Made by a program: the position numbers and the translations under genes. The notes beneath the pieces are model-generated. The model had not been told where the DNA came from. It was given only the letters and a program-made list of their open reading frames with translations, and ran no database searches. Positions 42,308-50,044 of a stretch of 64,000 nucleotides of DNA are shown here, piece after piece. The stretch is taken from contig OZ245942.1 of the NCBI GenBank assembly GCA_965230065.1, positions 1,798,001 through 1,862,000 of the forward strand, read 5' to 3'. Source of the stretch: G965230065 sp965230065. Lineage in GTDB: Bacteria; Bacteroidota; Bacteroidia; Cytophagales; Cyclobacteriaceae. Each line of letters opens with the position of its first letter. Position 1 is the stretch's first letter.

Positions 42308-42937
42308 ATGAAAAAGTGGGTGTTTCTTATTTGTTTTTGTGTTATTTCATCTTTCAGTGTTGCCCAGGTAGACATTGGGATTCAGGTTTCCCCTTCCCTG
42401 TCTTTTAACAGGCTTGATGAAAACTTTGATACTGCTAATCTCTCGGCCAAAGGGGCCGGAGGAAAACTACAGGCCGGGCTTTTTGCCGATTTTCTCCTTA
42501 CCAAGTCTTATTATTTTTCTACCGGTATCTTTTTCGTTCCCAAAAAATTAAGCTTGCAAGATAACCGTACACCTTCTGTTGAGGAAGTGTATCACCTGCA
42601 ATATTTACAAGTTCCGGTAATGCTTAAGCTATTCACAGATGAAATTTCTCTGGATACCCGGATTTACTTCCAAACAGGCCTCAACGGTGAAGTTAAAATC
42701 AACGAAAAGACCGATTTGTCAGAACCCACTTACCTGGGCAATTTTCGTACCTTTGATGCTTCCTGGATCATTGGTGCAGGCCTGGAGTTCCGCATTGGAT
42801 ATGCCACATCCCTATTTGGGGGTTTTAGCTACCGCCGAGGACTGATCAATGCAGTGGCAAGTCCCAACCAACCCGTGAGTGGCAATTTATCCATGAAAAC
42901 TGATTTTGTGAGCCTGGACCTGGGCATAAAATTTTAA
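42308..42937 (+). CDS. Outer-membrane beta-barrel protein (PorT-like)
   Basis: 209 residues from ATG 42308; an upstream ATG at 42257 would place 17 unlike residues before the signal peptide MKKWVFLICFCVISSFSVAQ. The mature part alternates amphipathic strands: VDIGIQVSPSLSFNRLD, KLQAGLFADFLLTKSYYFSTG, YLQVPVMLKLFTDEISLDTR, FQTGLNGEVKINEKTDL, WIIGAGLEFRIGYATSLFG, and an end FVSLDLGIKF with a terminal Phe, as needed for BAM insertion. The form fits the PorT/OMP_b-brl_2 family; whether it is the T9SS component PorT/SprT is uncertain. It is divergent from gldB with only about 60 bp between starts, which could link the two functionally. Confidence 0.82.
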   Translation: MKKWVFLICFCVISSFSVAQVDIGIQVSPSLSFNRLDENFDTANLSAKGAGGKLQAGLFADFLLTKSYYFSTGIFFVPKKLSLQDNRTPSVEEVYHLQYLQVPVMLKLFTDEISLDTRIYFQTGLNGEVKINEKTDLSEPTYLGNFRTFDASWIIGAGLEFRIGYATSLFGGFSYRRGLINAVASPNQPVSGNLSMKTDFVSLDLGIKF

Positions 42938-43000
42938 TATTTTACACCATTTGTTTTCATTTTTTCAAAATATTCATCTTTTCATTGCGTTTACCTACTG

Positions 43001-43975
43001 ATGAACTCAACAAACTCTACTTTTCCGCGCATTGTTTCTTTGTTACCCAGCAGTACTGAAATTGTTGCCTCCCTGGGCCTTACTCAACACTTGGTAGGCC
43101 GTTCTCATGAGTGTGATTATCCACTTCCTGTGAAAAAGCTTCCTGTGTGTACCGCTCCTAAATTTTCACCCAAGGGTAATAGTCTTGATATTCATATTCG
43201 TGTTCAAAAGATTTTGCGGGACAGCCTTTCTGTTTACGAAGTGTTTACCGACAAACTTGAACAATTGCAACCCGACCTGATTATTACTCAGTCTCAATGC
43301 GATGTCTGTGCTGTTAACCTACGGGATGTAAAAGCTGCATTAACGCAAATAGTAAGCAGCCACCCCTCTGTCATTGATCTTCAGCCTAATAACTTGCAGG
43401 ATGTAATGAATGATATTTTGCGGGTAGCTACCGCGGTTAACGCTGGTGAAAAAGGTGTTGCGTTGGTTCAGTCGCTACGCCGGCGTATGCGCCATGTATC
43501 TAATGCTACAAAAACCATTGGTGATAAAAAAAGGGTTATTTGTATTGAATGGATTGAACCCCTGATGACAGCCGGTAATTGGGTACCCCGCCTTGTGCAC
43601 ATGGCCGGAGGAGAATCTCTTTTTGCCAAAGAAGGTAAGCATTCTACTTTCATCGATTGGCAAGACATATTAGACGCCGACCCGGATGTAATTATCCTGA
43701 TGCCCTGTGGCTATAAAATGCATCAAACTTTTGAAAATCTGTTTTACCTCACCGACCGCCCCGAGTGGAACCTGCTCAGGGCCGTGCAAAACCAGGAGGT
43801 TTACCTCACAGATGGCAATCATTTTTTCAACCGCCCCGGCCCCCGCCTGGCCGACTCCCTGGAAATTTTAGCAGAAATTTTGCACCCCGATGTGTTTTCC
43901 CAAAAATATTATGGCACCGGGTGGATTCCACTGCACGAAGCCCGAACGCTTTCGGATATGGTGCTTTATCAATAA
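43001..43975 (+). CDS. BtuF-like cobalamin/siderophore-type substrate-binding protein, apparently cytoplasmic
   Basis: 324 residues from ATG 43001. A type III periplasmic-binding-protein fold: RIVSLLPSSTEIVASLGLTQHLVGRSHECDYP at the N-terminus, LEQLQPDLIITQSQCDVCAVN, and IDWQDILDADPDVIILMPCGYKMHQTF with the Asp-Pro-Asp motif of this family. It resembles cobalamin-binding BtuF. Oddly there is no signal peptide; the first residues are MNSTNSTFPRIV. Related signal-less proteins with the motif QSQCDVCAV are common in bacteria and may act in the cytoplasm on cobalamin or as sensors. No permease or ATPase gene is adjacent. Ligand is inferred by family only. Confidence 0.84.
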   Translation: MNSTNSTFPRIVSLLPSSTEIVASLGLTQHLVGRSHECDYPLPVKKLPVCTAPKFSPKGNSLDIHIRVQKILRDSLSVYEVFTDKLEQLQPDLIITQSQCDVCAVNLRDVKAALTQIVSSHPSVIDLQPNNLQDVMNDILRVATAVNAGEKGVALVQSLRRRMRHVSNATKTIGDKKRVICIEWIEPLMTAGNWVPRLVHMAGGESLFAKEGKHSTFIDWQDILDADPDVIILMPCGYKMHQTFENLFYLTDRPEWNLLRAVQNQEVYLTDGNHFFNRPGPRLADSLEILAEILHPDVFSQKYYGTGWIPLHEARTLSDMVLYQ

Positions 43976-44029
43976 AAAATTTCTAATTGTTATCTTTTCT
44001 TCTTTTTACATGAAACTGAAGCGTTATTT

Positions 44030-45610
44030 CTAATTTGCTGAAATTATTAGAATATTGTCTACTCCTTCAAACGCTGGCTTTATCCTAAAATAATTGCTCC
44101 ACGGCATTTTTGTTTCTTTACTATATTTATCAGTCATTGGATTCCACCAGGTTATTTTCAATGCATCAGATTTTTTGAGGTTCTTTATATCAATGGCCGC
44201 GTTTTCCCGGGGTACGTAATAGATGTACTTGCCTTCTCCATTGCTCAAACACATGCCACTTGCACTCAGGTTTCCGGTAGGTTTTAGGTTGTGAAATTGA
44301 TGTTTCTCCATAAAGTCATGAAAATGCTTATAGTACCCAAACCTGGGTTTTGGATCTACCTTTTCAGAATACGGATCATGAATAATCACATTCCATGAAG
44401 CCGCCTGCCAATAATAAGTAGAATACGTGCCTGCAAATGCACAAAGATAATTTCTTCTCAAGCATACTTCTGGATTGTCGTAATTACCTACAAACACTTC
44501 ATACTGAGAGCGCTCATACCCACCATGCTCGATATTAAAAGTTGGTTTATTATCAAATCTTCTACTGACACCAAGCATATTGTCATATAAATTGGTTGCC
44601 CAGGATTGAATAGAAATAACATCAACTTTTTCGGGAAATTTTGAACAGTAGCCAAAGTCATGTACTGTCACGAGTCGGTTGTACCCATCCAGCTTTCTGA
44701 GCCTGTCTATTCTGTCGGTGATATAATTAATATCATCATGCCCATATCCCAACGCTTCTTTAGAAATATCCCAGAATATGTTATTATACGCCTGATATCG
44801 TTTGACTACATAATCGAAATACATATTATCTTCATCTGAGTAGGGTTTCGGCCACTTCACTTGCTTATTCCAAACGTAAATCATCAGGTGGGCTACCAGG
44901 TCATTCTCATCAAGCAACTCGATTACACGGTCCAGATGCTTGAAAAACGCTATATTTATGGTAGTATGGTCAGGGTTTTGGTTTGTACCACCAAACGGAT
45001 AAATATTTAAATTTCCACCATACTCGTGCTTAGGTTTCAGGTTTGGGTCTTTTTCCCAACGCACATCAAAAGCGTACACGTTCATAACGATGTGGTTAAA
45101 CCCATTTTGCCTAATATGTTTTACAAGCTGCTTTGTTTTTGGGAGTTCAGGATTACCGTAATCTAATGCAAAAAGCCAATCGGCCTCAAAGGCGAGCAGG
45201 TAATATGGTTTTCCGCTTTCATAAGTGAAGTGTTGAGGATTTTCTGGGTTGATAATGAGTCCGCCATGTTTATTCTCGTCATTTTCCCCTACTGTAATTA
45301 TTCGCTCTTTACCTGATAAATCGTTCATGGTTGAATAGCTTTTAGCAATCCATTTTCCGGTTTTGTTTGGGGTAAAACGCACCACCCATTCTGAATTACC
45401 ATTATAAAACCCAGGAATATCCATCTCATTTCCATCTTCAGACCTAATTATGCAACCCATTACTTCTTGAAATGGGGAAGAGGGTACTTCAGTTGTTTTG
45501 AAAATTATATCAATTGTCTCCCATTTTTTCACTTTCAGGATGTTCTGCGCATTTATCTCAAATAGCAAAAATGCCTGAATGGTTAATACAATAATTACTA
45601 CTTGTTTCAT
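44030..45610 (-). CDS. Secreted DUF5060/DUF4038-type glycoside-hydrolase-like protein
   Basis: 526 residues from ATG 45610. Signal peptide MKQVVIIVLTIQAFLLFEINA. Residues about 25-105 form the DUF5060 beta-sandwich (VKKWETIDIIFKTTEVPSSPF, WVVRFTPNKTGKWIAKS). About 125-410 is a TIM-barrel of the apiosidase-like DUF4038 kind (FTYESGKPYYLLAFEADWLF, IRQNGFNHIVMNVYAFD, HLDRVIELLDENDLVAHLMI, NNIFWDISKEALGYG, FNIEHGGYERSQYEVF), with candidate acids E in ISKEALG and IEHGG. The C-terminal part (about 440-526) is a beta domain like the collagen-binding domain of putative collagenases. Probably a periplasmic or secreted enzyme acting on plant or algal glycans. It stands alone. Confidence 0.85.
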   Translation of the reverse strand: MKQVVIIVLTIQAFLLFEINAQNILKVKKWETIDIIFKTTEVPSSPFQEVMGCIIRSEDGNEMDIPGFYNGNSEWVVRFTPNKTGKWIAKSYSTMNDLSGKERIITVGENDENKHGGLIINPENPQHFTYESGKPYYLLAFEADWLFALDYGNPELPKTKQLVKHIRQNGFNHIVMNVYAFDVRWEKDPNLKPKHEYGGNLNIYPFGGTNQNPDHTTINIAFFKHLDRVIELLDENDLVAHLMIYVWNKQVKWPKPYSDEDNMYFDYVVKRYQAYNNIFWDISKEALGYGHDDINYITDRIDRLRKLDGYNRLVTVHDFGYCSKFPEKVDVISIQSWATNLYDNMLGVSRRFDNKPTFNIEHGGYERSQYEVFVGNYDNPEVCLRRNYLCAFAGTYSTYYWQAASWNVIIHDPYSEKVDPKPRFGYYKHFHDFMEKHQFHNLKPTGNLSASGMCLSNGEGKYIYYVPRENAAIDIKNLKKSDALKITWWNPMTDKYSKETKMPWSNYFRIKPAFEGVDNILIISAN

Positions 45611-45722
45611 TTTCCTGGTTTTCTATATTTTCGCTAAATCTAATGGTATTCCTTCCATAATTAAACCAACTACTTTCTATTTTTGAAATTTAATACCGAT
45701 TTATTAATACAAGCCCACCAAG

Positions 45723-45753
45723 TTTGTAGTGTATGCTACACTTTATACTTTTG
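45723..45753 (+). promoter_or_regulatory. Promoter upstream of pgk
   Basis: A full match to the Bacteroidota primary promoter: -33 TTTG at 45723-45726, 19-bp spacer, -7 TACTTTTG at 45746-45753. A second -7-like TACCTTTG (45797-45804) lies downstream with a poorer -33. Either would give a leader of about 100-140 nt before pgk. Confidence 0.7.
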
Positions 45754-45898
45754 TAGCTGTTGCCTCCCGGGGCTTTATTTTTGATTCGGATAATTTTACC
45801 TTTGTATTTCTAAAAATTGCTGATGAATTGTTTTGTTATTGATTGTAAATGCCAATAACGTATGACGATTAACAAATAAACAATAACCAAAAAAACTC

Positions 45899-47083
45899 AT
45901 GAAAACTGTTGAAGATTTTAATTTTTCGGGTAAAAAAGCCCTGGTGCGGGTTGACTTTAACGTGCCCCTTGATAAAGATTATGATATTACGGACGATACC
46001 CGCCTGAAAGCCGCCGTTCCTACCATTCAGAAGATTTTGAAAGATGGTGGCTCGGCCATTTTGATGTCGCACCTGGGCAGGCCCAAAGATGGTCCCGAAG
46101 AAAAATTCTCCCTCAAACACCTGGTAGGCTATCTGTCAGACGCTTACAATACAAAAGTAGAATTTGCCAGCGATTGTGTGGGTGAGGAAGCTGAATCTAA
46201 AGCCGAAAGTTTGCAACCCGGCGAGATTTTGCTGTTGGAAAATACCCGTTTCCATGCTGGGGAAACCAAAGGCGATGAAGAACTTGCAAAAAAACTGTCC
46301 CGCCTGGGTGATATTTATGTGAACGATGCTTTTGGCTCTGCCCACCGTGCACACTCTTCTACCACCATCGTCGCCCAACATTTTGATGACAAATGCTGCG
46401 GTTACGTCATGCAGGCCGAGTTGGAAAATGCCAAACAAGTTTTGGAAAATCCCGAACGTCCTTTCACCGCCATCATGGGTGGTGCCAAAATCTCTGATAA
46501 AATCATGATTATTGAGCGTTTGTTAGATAAAGTGAACCACTTGATTATCGGTGGTGGCATGTCTTACACTTTCTTTAAGGCAATGGGTGGAAAAGTTGGT
46601 AATTCGCTGGTAGAAGAAGACAAACTGGACCTCGCCAAGGAATTAATCAAAAAAGCCAAAGACAAAGGCGTTGAACTGCACTTGCCCATCGACTCGGTAA
46701 TTGCAGATGCTTTTGACAACGATGCCAACGCCCGCGTAGCCAACAACCACGCCATTCCAGATGGCTGGATGGGACTTGACATTGGCCCGGAAGCCCAGGA
46801 AATTTTTACCGGAGTACTTGAAAAGTCTAAAACAATCCTTTGGAATGGCCCGATGGGTGTATTTGAAATGTCTAATTTTGCCGATGGCACCAAGGCCGTT
46901 GCTGAAGCTGTAGTGAGTTCTACCAAAAAAGGTGCTTTTTCCCTTATTGGCGGGGGCGATTCCGCCGCGGCTGTTAACTCACTAGGTTATGGTGATGATG
47001 TTTCTTACGTTTCAACCGGGGGCGGTGCTTTGCTGGAATACATGGAAGGAAAAGAATTACCGGGCGTGAAAGCTCTAGAATAG
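45899..47083 (+). CDS. pgk: Phosphoglycerate kinase
   Basis: 394 residues from ATG 45899. Glycolytic enzyme interconverting 1,3-bisphosphoglycerate + ADP and 3-phosphoglycerate + ATP. The N-terminal domain carries KKALVRVDFNVPLDKDYDI and the substrate-binding ILMSHLGRPKDGPE and LLLENTRFHAGETKGDEE; FGSAHRAHSST follows. The C-terminal nucleotide domain has FTAIMGGAKISDKIMII, LIIGGGMSYTFFKAMG, and GAFSLIGGGDSAAAVNSLG. Length and order are normal. It leads a run pgk-aminotransferase (3-bp gap), with tyrA following after 293 bp. A good promoter lies 146 bp upstream. Confidence 0.98.
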   Translation: MKTVEDFNFSGKKALVRVDFNVPLDKDYDITDDTRLKAAVPTIQKILKDGGSAILMSHLGRPKDGPEEKFSLKHLVGYLSDAYNTKVEFASDCVGEEAESKAESLQPGEILLLENTRFHAGETKGDEELAKKLSRLGDIYVNDAFGSAHRAHSSTTIVAQHFDDKCCGYVMQAELENAKQVLENPERPFTAIMGGAKISDKIMIIERLLDKVNHLIIGGGMSYTFFKAMGGKVGNSLVEEDKLDLAKELIKKAKDKGVELHLPIDSVIADAFDNDANARVANNHAIPDGWMGLDIGPEAQEIFTGVLEKSKTILWNGPMGVFEMSNFADGTKAVAEAVVSSTKKGAFSLIGGGDSAAAVNSLGYGDDVSYVSTGGGALLEYMEGKELPGVKALE

Positions 47084-47086
47084 CGT

Positions 47087-48268
47087 ATGATTATCCAAAC
47101 TGCCCAACGTTTACAGGGACTGAAAGAGTACTACTTTTCTATCAAACTGAAAGAGATCCGAGCCATGCAGGCTGCCGGCAAAGATGTGATCAACATGGGT
47201 GTAGGCAGCCCTGATCTTGCGCCTTCCAATGCCACCATTCAGGCATTGATTACCTCGGCTTCTGATCCGAATAACCACGGTTACCAGCCCTACAAAGGCA
47301 TTCCATCTCTTAGGAAGGCGATTGCTGATTGGTATAAATCTACCTATCAGGTTTCGCTCGATCCGGATACGGAAATTCTTCCCTTGATGGGGTCAAAAGA
47401 AGGCATTACCCACATTTCACTGGCTTTCTTAGATCCTGGAGATGAAGTACTCGTTCCGGAATTGGGTTATCCGGCATATCCGGCCATTACAAAAATGGTG
47501 GGTGCCACTCCAAAAACTTATCCTTTGTTGGAACAAAAGAGCTGGCAACCTGATTTTGAGGCACTTCGCCAAATGGATTGCAGCAAAGTAAAATTGATGT
47601 GGGTGAATTATCCGCACATGCCTACTGGCTCACCTGCTACCAAAAATTTGTTTGAACAACTAGTTGAATTTGCTAAGGAAAAGCAGGTTTTGTTGTGCCA
47701 TGATAATCCGTACAGTCTGGTTTTGAATGAAAAACCGCCCATCAGTTTGCTTTCTGTTCCGGGAGCGAAAGAGGTTTGCTTGGAATTGAATTCATTGAGC
47801 AAATCGCACAATATGGCAGGTTGGCGCATTGGGTGGATTGGTGGCGGACAGGAATATTTAGATGAGGTTATTAAAATCAAAAGTAATTTTGATTCGGGCA
47901 TGTTCAAAGGGTTGCAGGAAGCTGCTGTTGAAGCTTTGCAAAATTCTGAGGAATGGCATAAAGAACGCAACCAGGTTTACCGGGAACGTCGCAACCTTAT
48001 TTATCAAATTTTAGATACATTGGGATGCACTTATAGCACGCAACAGGAAGGTCTTTTTGTTTGGGCAAAAATCCCGGATGCTTATGATTCCGTAGAAAAT
48101 TTCGTAGACCCGCTTTTGTATGAAAAGCACATTTTCTTCACGCCCGGGTTCATTTTTGGTGAAAAAGGAAAACGTTTCATTCGGCTTTCATTATGTAATG
48201 ATGTTTCGGTCTTACAAGAAGTAATTTCCAGAATTTCAAACCCCGGAACCGGAGCCCGGACTTCCTAG
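47087..48268 (+). CDS. Pyridoxal-phosphate aminotransferase, class I/II (probable aromatic amino acid pathway)
   Basis: 393 residues, ATG 47087, only 3 bp after pgk. Fold type I aminotransferase: DVINMGVGSPDLAPSNA (about 28), GYQPYKGIPSLRKAIADWY (about 62), PLMGSKEGITHISLAFLDPGDEVLVPELGYPAYP (about 100), and ELNSLSKSHNMAGWRIGW (about 228) with the PLP-binding Lys in SLSKSHNMAGWR. The family resembles LL-diaminopimelate and prephenate/aspartate aminotransferases. In many Bacteroidota an aminotransferase of this kind lies between pheA and tyrA; here tyrA follows, so a role in phenylalanine/tyrosine synthesis is most likely. The pheA neighbour is missing and pgk stands in its place. The stop lies within a GC-rich hairpin. 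Confidence 0.88.
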   Translation: MIIQTAQRLQGLKEYYFSIKLKEIRAMQAAGKDVINMGVGSPDLAPSNATIQALITSASDPNNHGYQPYKGIPSLRKAIADWYKSTYQVSLDPDTEILPLMGSKEGITHISLAFLDPGDEVLVPELGYPAYPAITKMVGATPKTYPLLEQKSWQPDFEALRQMDCSKVKLMWVNYPHMPTGSPATKNLFEQLVEFAKEKQVLLCHDNPYSLVLNEKPPISLLSVPGAKEVCLELNSLSKSHNMAGWRIGWIGGGQEYLDEVIKIKSNFDSGMFKGLQEAAVEALQNSEEWHKERNQVYRERRNLIYQILDTLGCTYSTQQEGLFVWAKIPDAYDSVENFVDPLLYEKHIFFTPGFIFGEKGKRFIRLSLCNDVSVLQEVISRISNPGTGARTS

Positions 48269-48476
48269 TCCGGGAATTTCATTCTGAAACTTTCCAGTCC
48301 TCACCATCAATTTATGGGGCTTTGAAATAAAAACCTACCCATAACCAAGGTCTGTGTCCGCACAGACCTTTGCAGGTGTCTTGTGGGGACCGGCAGTCGC
48401 CACTGCGGGCCACGGCGACACAAGCCACGGATATTTTTATTCTTCTATGCTTTTAATCGGACTGAGAAGTCCGATT
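48255..48476. repeat. Cluster of three GC-rich perfect hairpins between aminotransferase and tyrA
   Basis: Three strong inverted repeats: CCCGGACT/AGTCCGGG (48255-48262 and 48267-48274), which includes the aminotransferase stop codon in its loop; AAGGTCTGTG/CACAGACCTT (48347-48356 and 48361-48370) with a 4-nt loop; and AATCGGACT/AGTCCGATT (48455-48463 and 48468-48476). The first and last share the core GGACT/AGTCC. The block is GC-rich compared with other intergenic DNA here. No T run follows. They may be repetitive intergenic palindromes or stabilising 3' ends. Confidence 0.6.
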
Positions 48477-48514
48477 TCCGAAGTTCTTTTCCTGTTTTAC
48501 AGTCAAAAAAATAC

Positions 48515-48522
48515 TATTTTTG
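48515..48522 (+). promoter_or_regulatory. Possible -7 element before tyrA
   Basis: TATTTTTG matches TAnnTTTG and lies 39 bp upstream of the tyrA start. The -33 region (TGTTTTAC near 48493-48500) is only a partial match, so this is tentative. It would allow tyrA to be expressed apart from pgk. Confidence 0.35.
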
Positions 48523-48561
48523 CCCACTTTTAATCAATTTATCCCTTAACTCTTCTTTCTG

Positions 48562-49425
48562 ATGAATATTTGTGTTGTTGGATTAGGCCTCATTGGTGGT
48601 TCTTTTGCGCTTGGCTTGAAAGCGAAAGATCCTTCTGTCAAGATTATTGGTGTAGACAATACGGTTAAAAATGCCGAAAAAGCCTTGGAGTTGGGCATCG
48701 TGGATGATATTGCCGGACTTGATGATGCTGTAAAACGTGCTGACCTGACCGTGCTTGCCATTCCTGTTGATAAAATTGAACAGTTAATGCCCCAAGTGCT
48801 TGATATCTTACCCGCCCAATCAATTCTTACTGACCTGGGCTCTACCAAAGAGCTGATTTGTAAAGCCGCTGAGAGCCACGCTAAGCGGGGCAGGTTCGTT
48901 GCGGCACACCCTATCTCAGGAACGGAGTGGTCGGGCCCTGAGGCTGCCTTTAAAGACCTCATGCCCGGCAAGCAGATGATCTTGTGTGATGTGGAAAAAT
49001 CTGATTCCGATGCTTTGGCTGTTATCGAGGATATTTTTAGGGAGAAGATCGGAATGAAAATTACGTATATGAATTCGGTAGAGCACGATCGGCACATTGC
49101 CTACGTTTCGCACCTCAGCCACATCAGTTCTTTTGCGTTGGGCGCTACTGTGCTGGATAAGGAAAAAGACGAAGAAAGTATTTTCAAAATGGCTGGTTCT
49201 GGTTTTTCCTCTACTGTTCGTTTAGCCAAAAGTTCGCCCCAAACCTGGGCTCCCATTTTTTTGCACAACCTGCCCAATGTTTCCCAGGCATTAGGTGCGT
49301 ACATTGAGCATCTCAAAAAATTTAAAGAAGTGCTGGATGCCCAGGATGAAGAAGCCTGCAAGCAACTGATGGAACACGCCAACGAAATTAAGCGGCCTTT
49401 GCATGAGATTGACAGGAAGCAGTGA
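48562..49425 (+). CDS. tyrA: Prephenate dehydrogenase
   Basis: 287 residues from ATG 48562. Converts prephenate to 4-hydroxyphenylpyruvate in tyrosine synthesis. The NAD(P)-binding Rossmann motif is MNICVVGLGLIGGSFALGL (GxGxxGG near 7-13), with an acidic residue at the second strand end (IIGVDNT). RADLTVLAIPVDKIEQLMPQ, ILTDLGSTKELICKAAES, and FVAAHPISGTEWSGPEAAF contain the conserved active-site His in AAHPISG and the Ser/Gly neighbours; the helical dimer domain follows with DRHIAYVSHLSHISSFALG. No chorismate mutase or ACT domain is fused. It is convergent with a 155-residue hypothetical gene that ends 8 bp away. Confidence 0.95.
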   Translation: MNICVVGLGLIGGSFALGLKAKDPSVKIIGVDNTVKNAEKALELGIVDDIAGLDDAVKRADLTVLAIPVDKIEQLMPQVLDILPAQSILTDLGSTKELICKAAESHAKRGRFVAAHPISGTEWSGPEAAFKDLMPGKQMILCDVEKSDSDALAVIEDIFREKIGMKITYMNSVEHDRHIAYVSHLSHISSFALGATVLDKEKDEESIFKMAGSGFSSTVRLAKSSPQTWAPIFLHNLPNVSQALGAYIEHLKKFKEVLDAQDEEACKQLMEHANEIKRPLHEIDRKQ

Positions 49426-49433
49426 TGGATTAA

Positions 49434-49901
49434 TTATTTTCGTCCCAGAAGTTTCTTGAGTTTAAGGTAAGAGTTCAACGGGAATTCGTGTTCAACCCAT
49501 TTTTTCTTATATCCGTCAGTTCCTTCGTTTATGTAGATACTTTCCAGATTGTCACAAACCTTATTCGCAAATTCATATAGTGAGGTTGTTCGTTTAAATA
49601 CTACTTCATAGTCCTTTTTACTGTACATATCCCAGCTAGCCCAATCTTTAAACCATCTGACTTCAATTCTCAGTTCGTCATCTTTTGGGTTAATCAATAA
49701 CATTAAATGTTCACCGGGTTCGTCCATGAAGATAGTTTGGGATTCTTTACCTCCCTTTAAAAGTAAGTTCATAGCATTCGCAAGTTCACCTAGAGAGTCA
49801 TGCAGATATGACACAGTCATTGTTACTGAATTATTTCTTTCGCTAATCGTTGCATGTGCCCAACCAGCTTCTCCCAAGTTATACTGAAATTCAATTGCCA
49901 T
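49434..49901 (-). CDS. Hypothetical protein, 155 aa (immunity-protein-like?)
   Basis: A cytoplasmic acidic alpha/beta protein from ATG 49901. I do not recognise it firmly. The layout AIEFQYNLGEAGWAHATISE, LHDSLGELANAMNLLLKGG, FMDEPGEHLMLLINPKDDELRIEVRWF and FKRTTSLYEFANKVCDNLESIY is reminiscent of small single-domain immunity proteins of polymorphic toxins, which are often stand-alone, but no toxin gene is adjacent. No signal peptide, no membrane helices. It is convergent with tyrA. Its upstream region is AT-rich and has no other features. Confidence 0.6.
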   Translation of the reverse strand: MAIEFQYNLGEAGWAHATISERNNSVTMTVSYLHDSLGELANAMNLLLKGGKESQTIFMDEPGEHLMLLINPKDDELRIEVRWFKDWASWDMYSKKDYEVVFKRTTSLYEFANKVCDNLESIYINEGTDGYKKKWVEHEFPLNSYLKLKKLLGRK

Positions 49902-50044
49902 TCAGTTTTATTGATTTCTTACGAGTTGCAGTCAATTATCGCCAACTAGTAGATAAAAATACATATGCATTTTACCCTTACTCGGATAAGTATTAATTTT
50001 ATAGATAGTTTATATTGTTTAAACAATTTTTACAAAATATGTAC

